A DNA stretch of 16,228 bases, from assembly GCA_022739095.1 (NCBI GenBank), contig JAIJEI010000023.1, positions 1 through 16,228 on the forward strand, given 5' to 3'. The position numbers were made by a program, and so were the translations under genes. This stretch comes from Bifidobacterium sp. GTDB lineage: Bacteria; Actinomycetota; Actinomycetes; Actinomycetales; Bifidobacteriaceae. Positions within the stretch are counted from its first letter, which is position 1; each line of letters starts with the position of its first letter. Below, piece by piece: positions 7,354 through 16,130 of this stretch. The notes under the pieces are model-generated. The model was given only the letters and a program-made list of their open reading frames with translations, was not told the origin of the DNA and made no database searches.

Positions 7354-10169
7354 GCACAGTTCTCCTTATGCAGCATTCGCGCGGATATGATCTGTAACTC
7401 ATCTTGCAGCACGCGTCGTAATGTTGCACTGTTGTCCGGATCACTAAATATCGAATAATGATCACCAGGAATAGGCACCACGTGGAGGGCCTTGCAGTAC
7501 CGCGTCCATTGTTCGGCACGATACGGCTGCATTCGGACGAACTTGTATGCCGCGTCGCTCAACGGCTGACGTGCATACAGCAGAGTTATGCCAACGTCCA
7601 TATCTGGCAGAAGATGCTGGTCACACAGCGCTTGATGGTTGGCCACCCATACATGAAACATGCGTTTGATCACTGAGTCAGTGAATGTCTCGGGGATGCT
7701 TCCACGTGTACGTAGCTCACGTATAGCATGATCAAGTGTCTGGAAATTATGTGTATCGAAGATATCTCCTCTGCCGTTTCCGGTGATGAACCCCCATATT
7801 TCCGGGAAGTGATTGACATAATCACGCATAGACAACTGCGATTGTGCGTAAGCCTCGGGAACGATACTGTCGATGAATATTAGCTCCTTCACCTGCACGC
7901 CATTCCGGCGAAGCTCGGAGGCCGCGGCAAGAGCTAGATTGCCACCGAGGGAATAACCACCCAACGCTAACGGTTGCTGGAGGTCATGGTGATCCATGAT
8001 GTAGCACGCGTATCGCTTCGCCATATCATGAACCGAACTGACCGGCTCCATATCTTGGGGGAACGCGATACCGAAAACATTGAACGGCACGTCCAGATTG
8101 TCGAATAGCTTACGGTAACAGAATATACTGCCGCCGGCTGGGTGAATCATATATAAGGAAGAAGCCTGCCCTCCTGTACTAATGGGTATGATAGAGGGTA
8201 CCGTCTGCCCAGGGACACGTAGATGTTTGGCAAGCCTAGCGGGGGTATCCATGATCTGCAACAATGTCGGATCCACATCAAGGTTGAGCGTTGCGCCGAT
8301 TTGCGCAGCGATGGAAACCGCAGTAAGCGAGTCACTGCACAGGTCGGAGAATCTGTCGTCAGAATGCACCTGCACACCGATAAATTCTGACCATATGCGG
8401 ATAATCTCATCCAGTATGCTGGTGCCTGACGATTTTGTCGGCACAGGATTGTTGGAGGTCTTGCTATAAATCTTGCATGACGGTTTCACCCAGAACTCTT
8501 TACCTTGGAACATAAGGTAAGGGAGAGGCACTACTTTCCCCTCCGGTATCAAAGGCTTTAATATGTCATTACGCCCATTCTCTAGCCATTGCCGCGCCAG
8601 CTCGTTGTGGCAGGCCGGCACAACATGGCATGCAGCATAATCCTCCAAACTTAGAGCCAAATCATCGACATCCCCGACAGAGAAACAGATACGATTAGGC
8701 AATTCCCCTAATCTTCGGTAACACGTATAGGCTATATCCTCCAACGATGGAGTGTGCGCGCGGATATACTGTGCCACACTGAGGCATAGTTGGCGCAGAT
8801 ACCGGTCATTGACCGCATTCAACACTATGACAACTGGTGCGGTTGATGCGGTTATACAATGGTCCGTTATTTTTGCAGTAGACGCATCGTCGAATTTTGA
8901 GAGGATACAATGCACATTTGTGCCGCCAAGACCCAACGCTGTCACAGCCATATGGGACTGAGCATTCGTCAGAGGAACATTATGCGCGGGAATGCCGATA
9001 TGCGAAGCATCGATTGCAAGATGAGGGTTTGGCGTATGATAGTTGATTTGTCGAGGAAGAATACCGTTGCTGAGACTCATAACAACTTTAATCACACCGG
9101 TGATTCCAGCTGCCGCGTCAAGATGTCCAATGTTAGCTTTGACAGATCCAATCAGCAGATTGTCCGTCCGATGCTTGGTCTCGTATCCGTCTTGGATACC
9201 TCGGAATTCAATCGGATCGCCCAATGCGGTACCCGTGCCATGAGTCTCAACATAGCAGATGTCGTTCATGGTCAGATGTGTCTTGGAAAGCGCTTTTCGT
9301 ATGACATCGACCTGTCCTTGCACAGAAGGCGCAGTGAACCCAATTTTACGGTTACCGTCATTGTTAATGCCTATGCCTTCGACGATGGCATGTACATGGT
9401 TATGATCACGTAGTGCATCATCCAGTTTTTGTATGACAATGACAGAACATCCACTGCTACGGACCATACCGTCCGCGCTTCTGTCGAACGGCGATACCGT
9501 TCCGGAAGCGGAGAACGTCGAACCGTTTAAGTGTGTATAGCCAGCCATATGGGGTAACACCAGTCCAACGCCGCCGACTACAGCTATATCGCATTCATTG
9601 GATTCCAAGCTGTGGATGGCGTAATTGAGACATGTAAGCGAAGAGGAGCACGCAGTTTGCATTGCAAGGCTCGGGCCGGTGAGATTCAACTTGTAGGACA
9701 CGCGTGTAGCCAAGAAATCTGCGCTGTTGCCAATGAGCGTCGCATAATCGTAGCCATCAGGAGTAATGCGCCCACTGGTCGTCAGATTATTCCTGACATA
9801 AGTGCTGTCCGACAAACATGCGAATACTCCTACCTGGTCAACGATGTGAAACGGATCGTATCCAGCGTGTTGTAAGGCTTGGTAAGAACATTGCAGAAAT
9901 ATCCGGTGCTGCGGGTCTGTAATTTGTGCTTCCGCAGGGGTCATGCCGAAGAATTCGTTATCGAAATACTTGTAACGACGCAATCGTGTACCAAACGGCT
10001 TGTATGACGGATCATGGATGGTCGCCTCGTCGATTCCAGATCTGCGAAGTTCCGAGTCGCTGAATCGTACGATTGAATTGCGGCCATCCAATAGATTGCG
10101 ATAGAGCTGTTGCGGCGAATCCGCATCAGGGTATAAACCGGAAAAGCCAATGATGGCGATGCTGCTCAT
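7350..10169 (-). CDS. AT-less polyketide synthase: KS-ACP-TE
   Basis: The 939-residue protein carries out one round of chain extension and release. The ketosynthase (about 1-430) has the active Cys174 in TACSSS, His310 in VETHGTGTALGDPIE and His349 in NIGHLDAAAG. Residues 430-565 keep KS-to-AT and post-AT linker features (KVVPLPYLMFQGKEFW, 545-560), but the acyltransferase itself is absent. The carrier domain (about 585-650) has the pantetheine Ser614 in CSDSL. The type I thioesterase (about 670-930) has GYSLGG (Ser740), Asp767 and His904 in GDHYS. There are no reductive domains, so the beta-keto group is kept, as a tetramic acid would need. It starts in an ATGA overlap with the NRPS and ends in one with the acyltransferase. 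The match to the KS-T-TE enzyme of reutericyclin/mutanocyclin loci is from memory. Confidence 0.93.
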   Translation of the reverse strand: MSSIAIIGFSGLYPDADSPQQLYRNLLDGRNSIVRFSDSELRRSGIDEATIHDPSYKPFGTRLRRYKYFDNEFFGMTPAEAQITDPQHRIFLQCSYQALQHAGYDPFHIVDQVGVFACLSDSTYVRNNLTTSGRITPDGYDYATLIGNSADFLATRVSYKLNLTGPSLAMQTACSSSLTCLNYAIHSLESNECDIAVVGGVGLVLPHMAGYTHLNGSTFSASGTVSPFDRSADGMVRSSGCSVIVIQKLDDALRDHNHVHAIVEGIGINNDGNRKIGFTAPSVQGQVDVIRKALSKTHLTMNDICYVETHGTGTALGDPIEFRGIQDGYETKHRTDNLLIGSVKANIGHLDAAAGITGVIKVVMSLSNGILPRQINYHTPNPHLAIDASHIGIPAHNVPLTNAQSHMAVTALGLGGTNVHCILSKFDDASTAKITDHCITASTAPVVIVLNAVNDRYLRQLCLSVAQYIRAHTPSLEDIAYTCYRRLGELPNRICFSVGDVDDLALSLEDYAACHVVPACHNELARQWLENGRNDILKPLIPEGKVVPLPYLMFQGKEFWVKPSCKIYSKTSNNPVPTKSSGTSILDEIIRIWSEFIGVQVHSDDRFSDLCSDSLTAVSIAAQIGATLNLDVDPTLLQIMDTPARLAKHLRVPGQTVPSIIPISTGGQASSLYMIHPAGGSIFCYRKLFDNLDVPFNVFGIAFPQDMEPVSSVHDMAKRYACYIMDHHDLQQPLALGGYSLGGNLALAAASELRRNGVQVKELIFIDSIVPEAYAQSQLSMRDYVNHFPEIWGFITGNGRGDIFDTHNFQTLDHAIRELRTRGSIPETFTDSVIKRMFHVWVANHQALCDQHLLPDMDVGITLLYARQPLSDAAYKFVRMQPYRAEQWTRYCKALHVVPIPGDHYSIFSDPDNSATLRRVLQDELQIISARMLHKENCA

Positions 10170-13100
10170 AAGCTCGAATCTCCTTGATTCAAATCGGTGC
10201 CCGTCATTTTTTGCAAGGCTAGTCCATCAATGAATTCCGCCATCGCCTGAGGAGTGGTATACGTAAATAAATCAATCATGTCCACATCTTTTTCGGTTAG
10301 TTTGAATGTCTGCAATATAAGCGCGTAGGTTTTCGCCAATAATAGTGATGACCCTCCCACCTCAAAGAACCGATCATCAGGTTGCACGTTCGGAATACCG
10401 AGAACTTTCCGCCAGATGTCCATCATCCGTTTGAGAGTCGTTTGTGAACTGGACTGCTCAGCCAAGTCAGTAACACTGGAAATGTCAGGAGTCGGAAGCT
10501 CGTCGATGTCAACCTTGCCGTTCACGGTCAAGGGGATATGGTCAATAGGCACCAGAAACGCGGGGATCATATATGGCTGAAGGTGTTGCTTGAGAAAGGT
10601 GCGCAATGATTGTGAATCTATATCCAGGTATCTATCACTTACGTAATAGCCGATGATGCGTTTGTCGCCATCAGCGAATTGACGCACCGTCACTACGCAA
10701 TCGACGCAACCGTGATACTTGTTTATCGCGGTCTTTATTTCGCCAATTTCAATGCGGTGCCCACTAATTTTAACCTGAGAGTCATTCCTTGCAACATAAA
10801 TCAAGTCACCTTTACTGTTGAGATACGTCATGTCATGGCTGTGGAACACCGGGCCAGGTATGTTGGCATCGCCGCAGAATGCATCAGAATGCCGGCGGAA
10901 ATACCCATCACTGACAGCGACGCCGCCGAGGACCAGTTCGCCGAGGAACCCCTCTGGTGCCACATGGCCGCTTATAGTGCGCACATAGCAATATGTGTTG
11001 GGAAATGGGCGACCAATGACGCCATTGACTTTCCGCTTGCGGTCGTCTAATACTGCATGGGTTGAAAGCACAGTAGCCTCAGTTACGCCATACAAAGAGA
11101 CGATGACTGTACCGTATTGTCGGTATTTCGCAATCCAAGCATCACACATGTGTGCATGGATGTACTCACCACCGAGAAAGAGGTAACGGATACATGATAG
11201 TGAATGATTTTCAACAGTCTCTTCATGTGTCTGCATATTTGAGAAGCTGGAAGGAGTCTGACTAAACATAGTCACTTGATGCTCCACCAACAGTTTGCGT
11301 ACCTCATCGGGATACATTTTGATGTTCGGAGGAACGATGACAACTCTCCCCCCGGATGTGAGTGGCGCGAACATCTCCCATATGGAGTAATCGAAACTAT
11401 ATGAATGGAACATGGTCCAAACATCCATTTCGTCATACTCGAATCGCGACGAGGCCGCGTCGAATAATGAGACCATACTCGCATGGCGGACCGGCACACC
11501 TTTGGGAACACCGGTGGATCCCGAAGTGAACAGGATATACGCCAAATCCTCAGCATGGCACCGTGGCGTATAAGGACCGTCATCGTATTGGGCCGCAAAA
11601 GACAGACATGAGGCAATTGCCCCCCATGTAATTGTGACCGGAACAGGAATCGCCAATGATAGCGTAATCAGTTAACTGATCCATGATGAGGCGTTTACGA
11701 CTGTCCGGCATAACGCTGTCCACCGGCACATACACTTTGCCTGCTTTAAATATGCCTAAAATCAAAGGTGCCAGATAAGCACTCACCGGTTCGGACACGA
11801 TGACATATCGTGCTTCGACGTGCCGGCAAAGAAAACGTGCCAGCCGATTGCTGATGTGCTCAACATCGGTGTAGGTAAGCTGTGTCTGTTTATAGATAAC
11901 GGCAACGGCTTCAGGGCGAATGGCGGCATGGGCTGCGACCATTGAGCACACAGTGGCGGCGGAACAACGGAATTCCATTCCATCGCCGTTAATACTGGAC
12001 AACATGGCGCGTTCTTCTTCGTCGTTGAGCAGGCTGATATCCCCGAGGCGTATCCGTCCGTTACATGATACTTCTTCGCAGAATCGCGCGATGTAACGTC
12101 CGAACGGGATATCGCGGTACATTCCGTTACTCTCGTTCAATACAATTAATTCGTTGCCGTCGCGTTCAATACGAATTGAAACAGGGAACATACTCGACTC
12201 ATTCGGGAGGTCGATCCGATTAATAGTCACATCGGGTAGATTGAGCGTCTGGAAATGAGTGTAATATGTTATAGCGCATTGTGGAGCAATGACACCGGGC
12301 AAACTTAGCACATCGGCATTCTGATGTTCCGATAGTATGTGTAAATCATGCTGGATGCGTTCAAGATAATAGTCAAACGATTCATCTGGATCTATCGTGA
12401 TGTGTAATGGCAGTGTATTGACATATAGTCCAATGTCGTCCAGTCGCTTTTTAGGCCTATTAGTATAGGGAATCGCAACGCCGACAGAATCAACATGAGT
12501 TAGCTGCCCGATAAGGAATGCATATGCGGACAGTAGGACCGCAAATGTCGTTGCACCGTGAATTTCGGCAATTTCAAAAGCGACCTTCCCGCATATACAT
12601 TCGCGGTGCCCGATAAGTGGTTTAAGCGCGTGCTCATTGCCGTCACATACTATATTGTCATTGCCGAAATCGATATTCGAGTCTAGAGCATTCAGTACAA
12701 GACTAGCCTGGTCCGTCGCCGTTTTCCGGGACCAGACGTCTACGTAATCGAGATATGTGTCGTTGCGCACACGCCTATCCAAAGGCTTCACATAGGCATG
12801 TTCCACCTTAAGAAGAAACGCATCAAGGCTGAACGCATCGAAGATTGCATGACTTATGTGTATGAAAAACAGCACGCGGTGTTCGACTTCGATGATGGAT
12901 AATTCAGCGAGAGCCTCTCCAGTAAACGAGAATGGGATCCGTGCCTGCCTTTTCAGCTGATCAAGTACGTGTTCGTAACTGTTATGCGCAATTATATGTC
13001 GAACTAGGATGTGCTCTTTGGCAAAGAATTGCTTCCACTGTCCGCTTGTGGTGTCGATGCGAATGGTGAACGCCGGACATTGATCAACTGCTGACTGGAT

Positions 13101-13247
13101 TGCATCGCGCATATATACGACATCAATGTCACCGCACAGTGAGAACAGATAGTTGAGATTATAGGCATCACTGTCTTGATGAATGCGTTGAAAGCTGATG
13201 ATCTGCTTTTGCAGCGGAGTAAACGTAGATGTCTGATCATGAATCAT
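10166..13247 (-). CDS. Nonribosomal peptide synthetase, C-A-PCP, with an internal frameshift
   Basis: Two minus-strand frames (13247-11580 and about 11656-10166) form one module of about 1026 residues once a single G is removed from the G6 run at 11620-11625. The condensation domain (1-420) has HISHAIFDA (catalytic His133, Asp137; the first His of HHxxxDG is Ser and the Gly is Ala) and IGLYVNTLPL. As the first domain it would join an acyl group to the amino acid. The adenylation domain (about 430-920) has LFTSGSTGVPKG, SLYGVTEATV, a variant A7 (SHDMTYL instead of YxTGD), QVKISGHRIEIGEI and NGKVD. Its binding-pocket residues read approximately D-Y-W-S-F-G-L-V-L-K, in layout closest to Thr-type pockets but not a code I know. 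The carrier domain has FFEVGGSS (Ser967). I chose ATG 13247 (GAGGTG seven bases upstream) over ATG 13289. Confidence 0.9.
11620..11625 (-). other. G6 homopolymer at the NRPS frameshift
   Basis: The coding strand reads ATG GGG GGC AAT, leading to a TGA at 11580-11582. With five G it reads ATG GGG GCA ATT GCC, continuing M-G-A-I-A-S-C-L-S-F into the rest of the adenylation domain and its A3 motif. The break lies between the A2 (GIFKAGKVYVPVD) and A3 motifs, so neither half could be an active adenylation domain alone. Confidence 0.8.
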
Positions 13248-13298
13248 TTTCGTGCACCTCGGGTTGCAACGTTGGATGAGAGCATACAACGCTATGGG

Positions 13299-13763
13299 TC
13301 ATAGGGCCGGTTCTGATAGTTGACGACTCAGTTTAAATTTATATCCGTATTTGTAATCTCCATTGGCCGAGCGGGCCAATTTTCTGATGACATGGTGAAC
13401 GGGCTTGCCGATGAGCTTGTCCACATCATCGAGACAATCCACCAGTTCAGACATGACGACTGGCCCTTCTTCCAGCTTAACTCCAACCATGATGCGGATG
13501 GCGTCTTCTCGGAATCCCATAATTCTAGTCGGAGGAAGGAGTTGTCGGCTAACGTTGATGAGGGTGCCTTTGCCGCTGAACGTGAACGGTTGGACGTCAA
13601 GAGAATGACACTGCGTGCAGACGAACCTCTTGGGGAAGAACATGCGCTTGCAATGCGGGCAGACGGTGCCAACCATACGATGAAGCCCATCGTATTCGTG
13701 CCATTGCCTGAGTGATGATTCGACGGTGGGATTGCTGAGTTGTTCGGAATACTGATTTGCCAT
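13299..13763 (-). CDS. DUF35 zinc-ribbon/OB-fold protein (PhlB-like)
   Basis: The 154-residue protein has the rubredoxin-like zinc ribbon CPHC...CTQC (Cys35, Cys38, Cys49, Cys52) followed by an OB-fold with FSGKGTLINVSRQLLPP, the usual DUF35 layout. In archaeal mevalonate synthesis and in PhlB of the 2,4-diacetylphloroglucinol pathway, such proteins bridge a thiolase and an HMG-CoA-synthase-like subunit into one complex and help bind CoA. The gene lies only 10 bases after the thiolase and 51 before the NRPS, so it should be the third subunit of a C-acyltransferase acting on the assembly-line product. The ribosome site (AAGTGA) overlaps the end of the thiolase gene. Confidence 0.9.
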   Translation of the reverse strand: MANQYSEQLSNPTVESSLRQWHEYDGLHRMVGTVCPHCKRMFFPKRFVCTQCHSLDVQPFTFSGKGTLINVSRQLLPPTRIMGFREDAIRIMVGVKLEEGPVVMSELVDCLDDVDKLIGKPVHHVIRKLARSANGDYKYGYKFKLSRQLSEPAL

Positions 13764-13773
13764 GATATTTCAC

Positions 13774-14970
13774 TTACTCGTTGGTCATAACGACAGATAC
13801 GCAATGGGCGAATCCTCCGCCCACATAGGTGGACACGCCCCATCTGGGCTGATGCAGACGATATCCTCGTGCGGTGCCGTTGAGCTGCTGCACGATTTCG
13901 ATGATTGGATAGAGGCCAGCGGTTCCTCCGGCAAATCCGCGACCGATATTACCACCGTCTGTATTGACTGCAACACGACCGTCAGGGCCGCATTCCCCGG
14001 ACAGAACAAAGTCAACGGCTTGTCCTTCTGGACAAATTCCTGCGGCTTCCAATGAAACGAATTCAGACGCAACTTGGTCGTAGATACCGATGGTATCGAC
14101 ATCGGACGGGGCAATTCCAGCCTCTCGGTATGCTTTGTCGCACGCGATGGATAAGGGGAATCCGTTACCTGCACTGCTGAGGGCCGGGTCGTCATATCCG
14201 TTAAGTAATGTGGCATCATAGCGATGCCCGACATAATGCGAAGTGGTGATATAGGCGCGACCTTGTACAAATACAGGATTGGCGCAAATGCGTTTGGCTA
14301 CTTCTTCCGAGGCAAGAATCAATGCCGCTGATCCTTCACCAGGTTTCATGAAGCTACCAAACATAGGCATGCCGGCAAGTTCTTTATCAGTGGGAACCGG
14401 CTTGCCATACCACCACGCGGCAGGATGTTTACTTCCCATAGTCCGGGCAAACTTGCCATACGCCATTAGGCCCGCTGCTCTTTTTTCAGCTGGGATGTTG
14501 TATCGGGCGAAGTACTCGCGTTGCATCAGCACTGCATCTATGTGAGAGTATCCGAGATTGTAGTCATACATCGAGTCAGAACTAATTAGAGCATAATCAA
14601 AAAAGGGCAATACATCACTGGATTTTTCAAATCCGGCGACCAATGCTATGTCGCATTCCTTGCTGGCGATGAGTTGACATCCTTGCATAAACGCTGTATG
14701 TCCGCTGGCACAATTTGATGCGTTGATGAACCCGGGAATGGGCGAGAGCGCTAATGCATCGTTGAGCGTAGCAGAAACGCCACCGTATCCGATTTCGCAT
14801 TCTCCTGCGTAGGAGAACGAACTTCCCTTGATGTCGGTTGCTTCGATCTTCGCATCCCGGATCGCCTTATAAACGGATTCCACAAGCAACTGCTTGAAAC
14901 TTTTATCCGGATGGCTTATCCCAGGATTATCGACCATACCTGTTCCGATAATCGCAACACGATTTGTCAT
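13774..14970 (-). CDS. SCPx/PhlC-type thiolase subunit
   Basis: The 398-residue protein belongs to the thiolase superfamily branch that includes archaeal acetoacetyl-CoA thiolase and PhlC. The N-terminal VAIIGTGMV and the nucleophile Cys87 in NASNCASGH are clear. The late glycine-rich motif reads NTDGGNIGRGFAGGTAG, where most relatives have GHPxGATG, so Phe346 replaces the catalytic His. A different His is found near the end in GGGFAHC (His389). Expected role: form the acyl-enzyme and transfer the acyl group to a carbon nucleophile, in complex with the HMGS-like and DUF35 proteins on either side. The start has an AAGGAAT ribosome site. A 54-base gap separates it from the upstream gene and 10 bases from the downstream one. 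A degradative thiolase is unlikely in this setting. Confidence 0.88.
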   Translation of the reverse strand: MTNRVAIIGTGMVDNPGISHPDKSFKQLLVESVYKAIRDAKIEATDIKGSSFSYAGECEIGYGGVSATLNDALALSPIPGFINASNCASGHTAFMQGCQLIASKECDIALVAGFEKSSDVLPFFDYALISSDSMYDYNLGYSHIDAVLMQREYFARYNIPAEKRAAGLMAYGKFARTMGSKHPAAWWYGKPVPTDKELAGMPMFGSFMKPGEGSAALILASEEVAKRICANPVFVQGRAYITTSHYVGHRYDATLLNGYDDPALSSAGNGFPLSIACDKAYREAGIAPSDVDTIGIYDQVASEFVSLEAAGICPEGQAVDFVLSGECGPDGRVAVNTDGGNIGRGFAGGTAGLYPIIEIVQQLNGTARGYRLHQPRWGVSTYVGGGFAHCVSVVMTNE

Positions 14971-15024
14971 GAATATTCCTTGTCTGTATATGAGGATCAG
15001 TTCGTGTCCTCTCTGGTGAGCTGA

Positions 15025-16113
15025 TTAGTTGAATGTCCCGATGGTAATGTTCGGCGAAGAGAGTTTGTACTCATTTTTGAGCGCGATGGGATATTTGACG
15101 TTTATGGTTTCGTCAAGTATGCCGGTCACGGTGCTGACCAAGTTGCGCTGGTATTCAGTGACGTGCTCCGTGGCAGTCAATCCCAACACATCGGCGCCAG
15201 CGTTGTGACCGTAAGCACACAGCAAGATGTTGCTGCCCGGTTCACAGATCTCCAGTACCTTGGCCAATGCGATGAGAGGGACCGCCGATCCTAAATCACC
15301 TGTAGTCGAAGCGAACAATGTGGGCAGGATGCGCTCTTTGTCGATGTGCAGGTGACGTGCCAATTGCAATGACTGTCCAACATGTTCTTGGGGTAGGATG
15401 ACGTAGTTAAAATCGTTGACTGTCATGGCTTGTTCGGCCATGAATCGTTGCAGCGCTGTTGTGATGTGACGCATCATACCGATATGCGTGGTGCCTGAAT
15501 CCATCGGCATCAGGCCGCGAATATAACGTTCGTCCTCGGGACGGCCGAATTCCGGGAAATTGGAATTACAGCTGGAGACTTTGAAGATTTCAGCGATGAC
15601 GTTCTGATCACTTATCAAAAGGGCACCTGCTCCCGCTCCTTCATATGATTCACGCAGGTCGCCGGGAGCAGTATGACGGCATAAGCTATCGGATCCCACA
15701 GCCAAGGCCTGATGCGCCAGTCCACTAGATATATACGCATAGGCATTGGTCAAAGCCATGATGCCAGAACGCTCGGCGGCGGACACGTCTTGGGATGTGT
15801 ACGCATTGGATGCAGTGAGCATGTCCATCAGGGCGTTGGCACACCCCCTATACAGTTCCGGAGCCGTAACAGTGCCGAAGAACACTGCATCGACATCTGA
15901 CGGGTCAGCTCTTGCGTTATCCATGCAATTATGAGAGGCTTCATGTGCCAACGTCAGGGTGTCTTCGTCGCTTCCTAAAGAAGTTCGGCATTCCGTTCCG
16001 AATTGTTTGACGATTAGATCAGCCGATATGTTATTCCACTGTGATACGGTGTCGATCACCGGCAATCTTCGGATTGGCACGGAGATTCCTGCAGAGCTGA
16101 TTCCTATAGTCAT
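15025..16113 (-). CDS. HMG-CoA-synthase/KASIII-like protein (PhlA-like), catalytic Cys replaced
   Basis: The 362-residue protein has the archaeal HMG-CoA synthase layout: MTIGISSAGISVPIRRLPV at the start, the acid pair region ESYEGAGAGALLIS (156-168) and the closing YGHNAGADVLGL (301-312). The segment DVSAAERSGIMAL (109-121) aligns with the family's D-x-x-x-A-C-K-x-G-x-x-AL, placing Glu114 where the catalytic Cys should be. The usual HxP/HQAN histidine motif is also altered (ILPQEH, 239-244). It therefore cannot act as a normal HMG-CoA synthase and probably serves as the partner subunit of the thiolase and DUF35 protein, as PhlA does. I chose ATG 16113, with GAGGA five to six bases upstream. 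The longer frame from 16215 overlaps the preceding permease gene and has no family match. Confidence 0.85.
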   Translation of the reverse strand: MTIGISSAGISVPIRRLPVIDTVSQWNNISADLIVKQFGTECRTSLGSDEDTLTLAHEASHNCMDNARADPSDVDAVFFGTVTAPELYRGCANALMDMLTASNAYTSQDVSAAERSGIMALTNAYAYISSGLAHQALAVGSDSLCRHTAPGDLRESYEGAGAGALLISDQNVIAEIFKVSSCNSNFPEFGRPEDERYIRGLMPMDSGTTHIGMMRHITTALQRFMAEQAMTVNDFNYVILPQEHVGQSLQLARHLHIDKERILPTLFASTTGDLGSAVPLIALAKVLEICEPGSNILLCAYGHNAGADVLGLTATEHVTEYQRNLVSTVTGILDETINVKYPIALKNEYKLSSPNITIGTFN

Positions 16114-16130
16114 AGATTCCTCTTTTCTTA

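Noticed and set aside
8910..9413. 167-codon plus-strand frame within the PKS
   Set aside because: Antisense to the ketosynthase region with its conserved catalytic residues; no motif or ribosome site.
15025..16113. Mevalonate-pathway HMG-CoA synthase with its thiolase and DUF35 partners
   Set aside because: The catalytic Cys is missing in the HMGS-like subunit, the thiolase lacks the GHP histidine, and the trio is fused into an NRPS/PKS operon.
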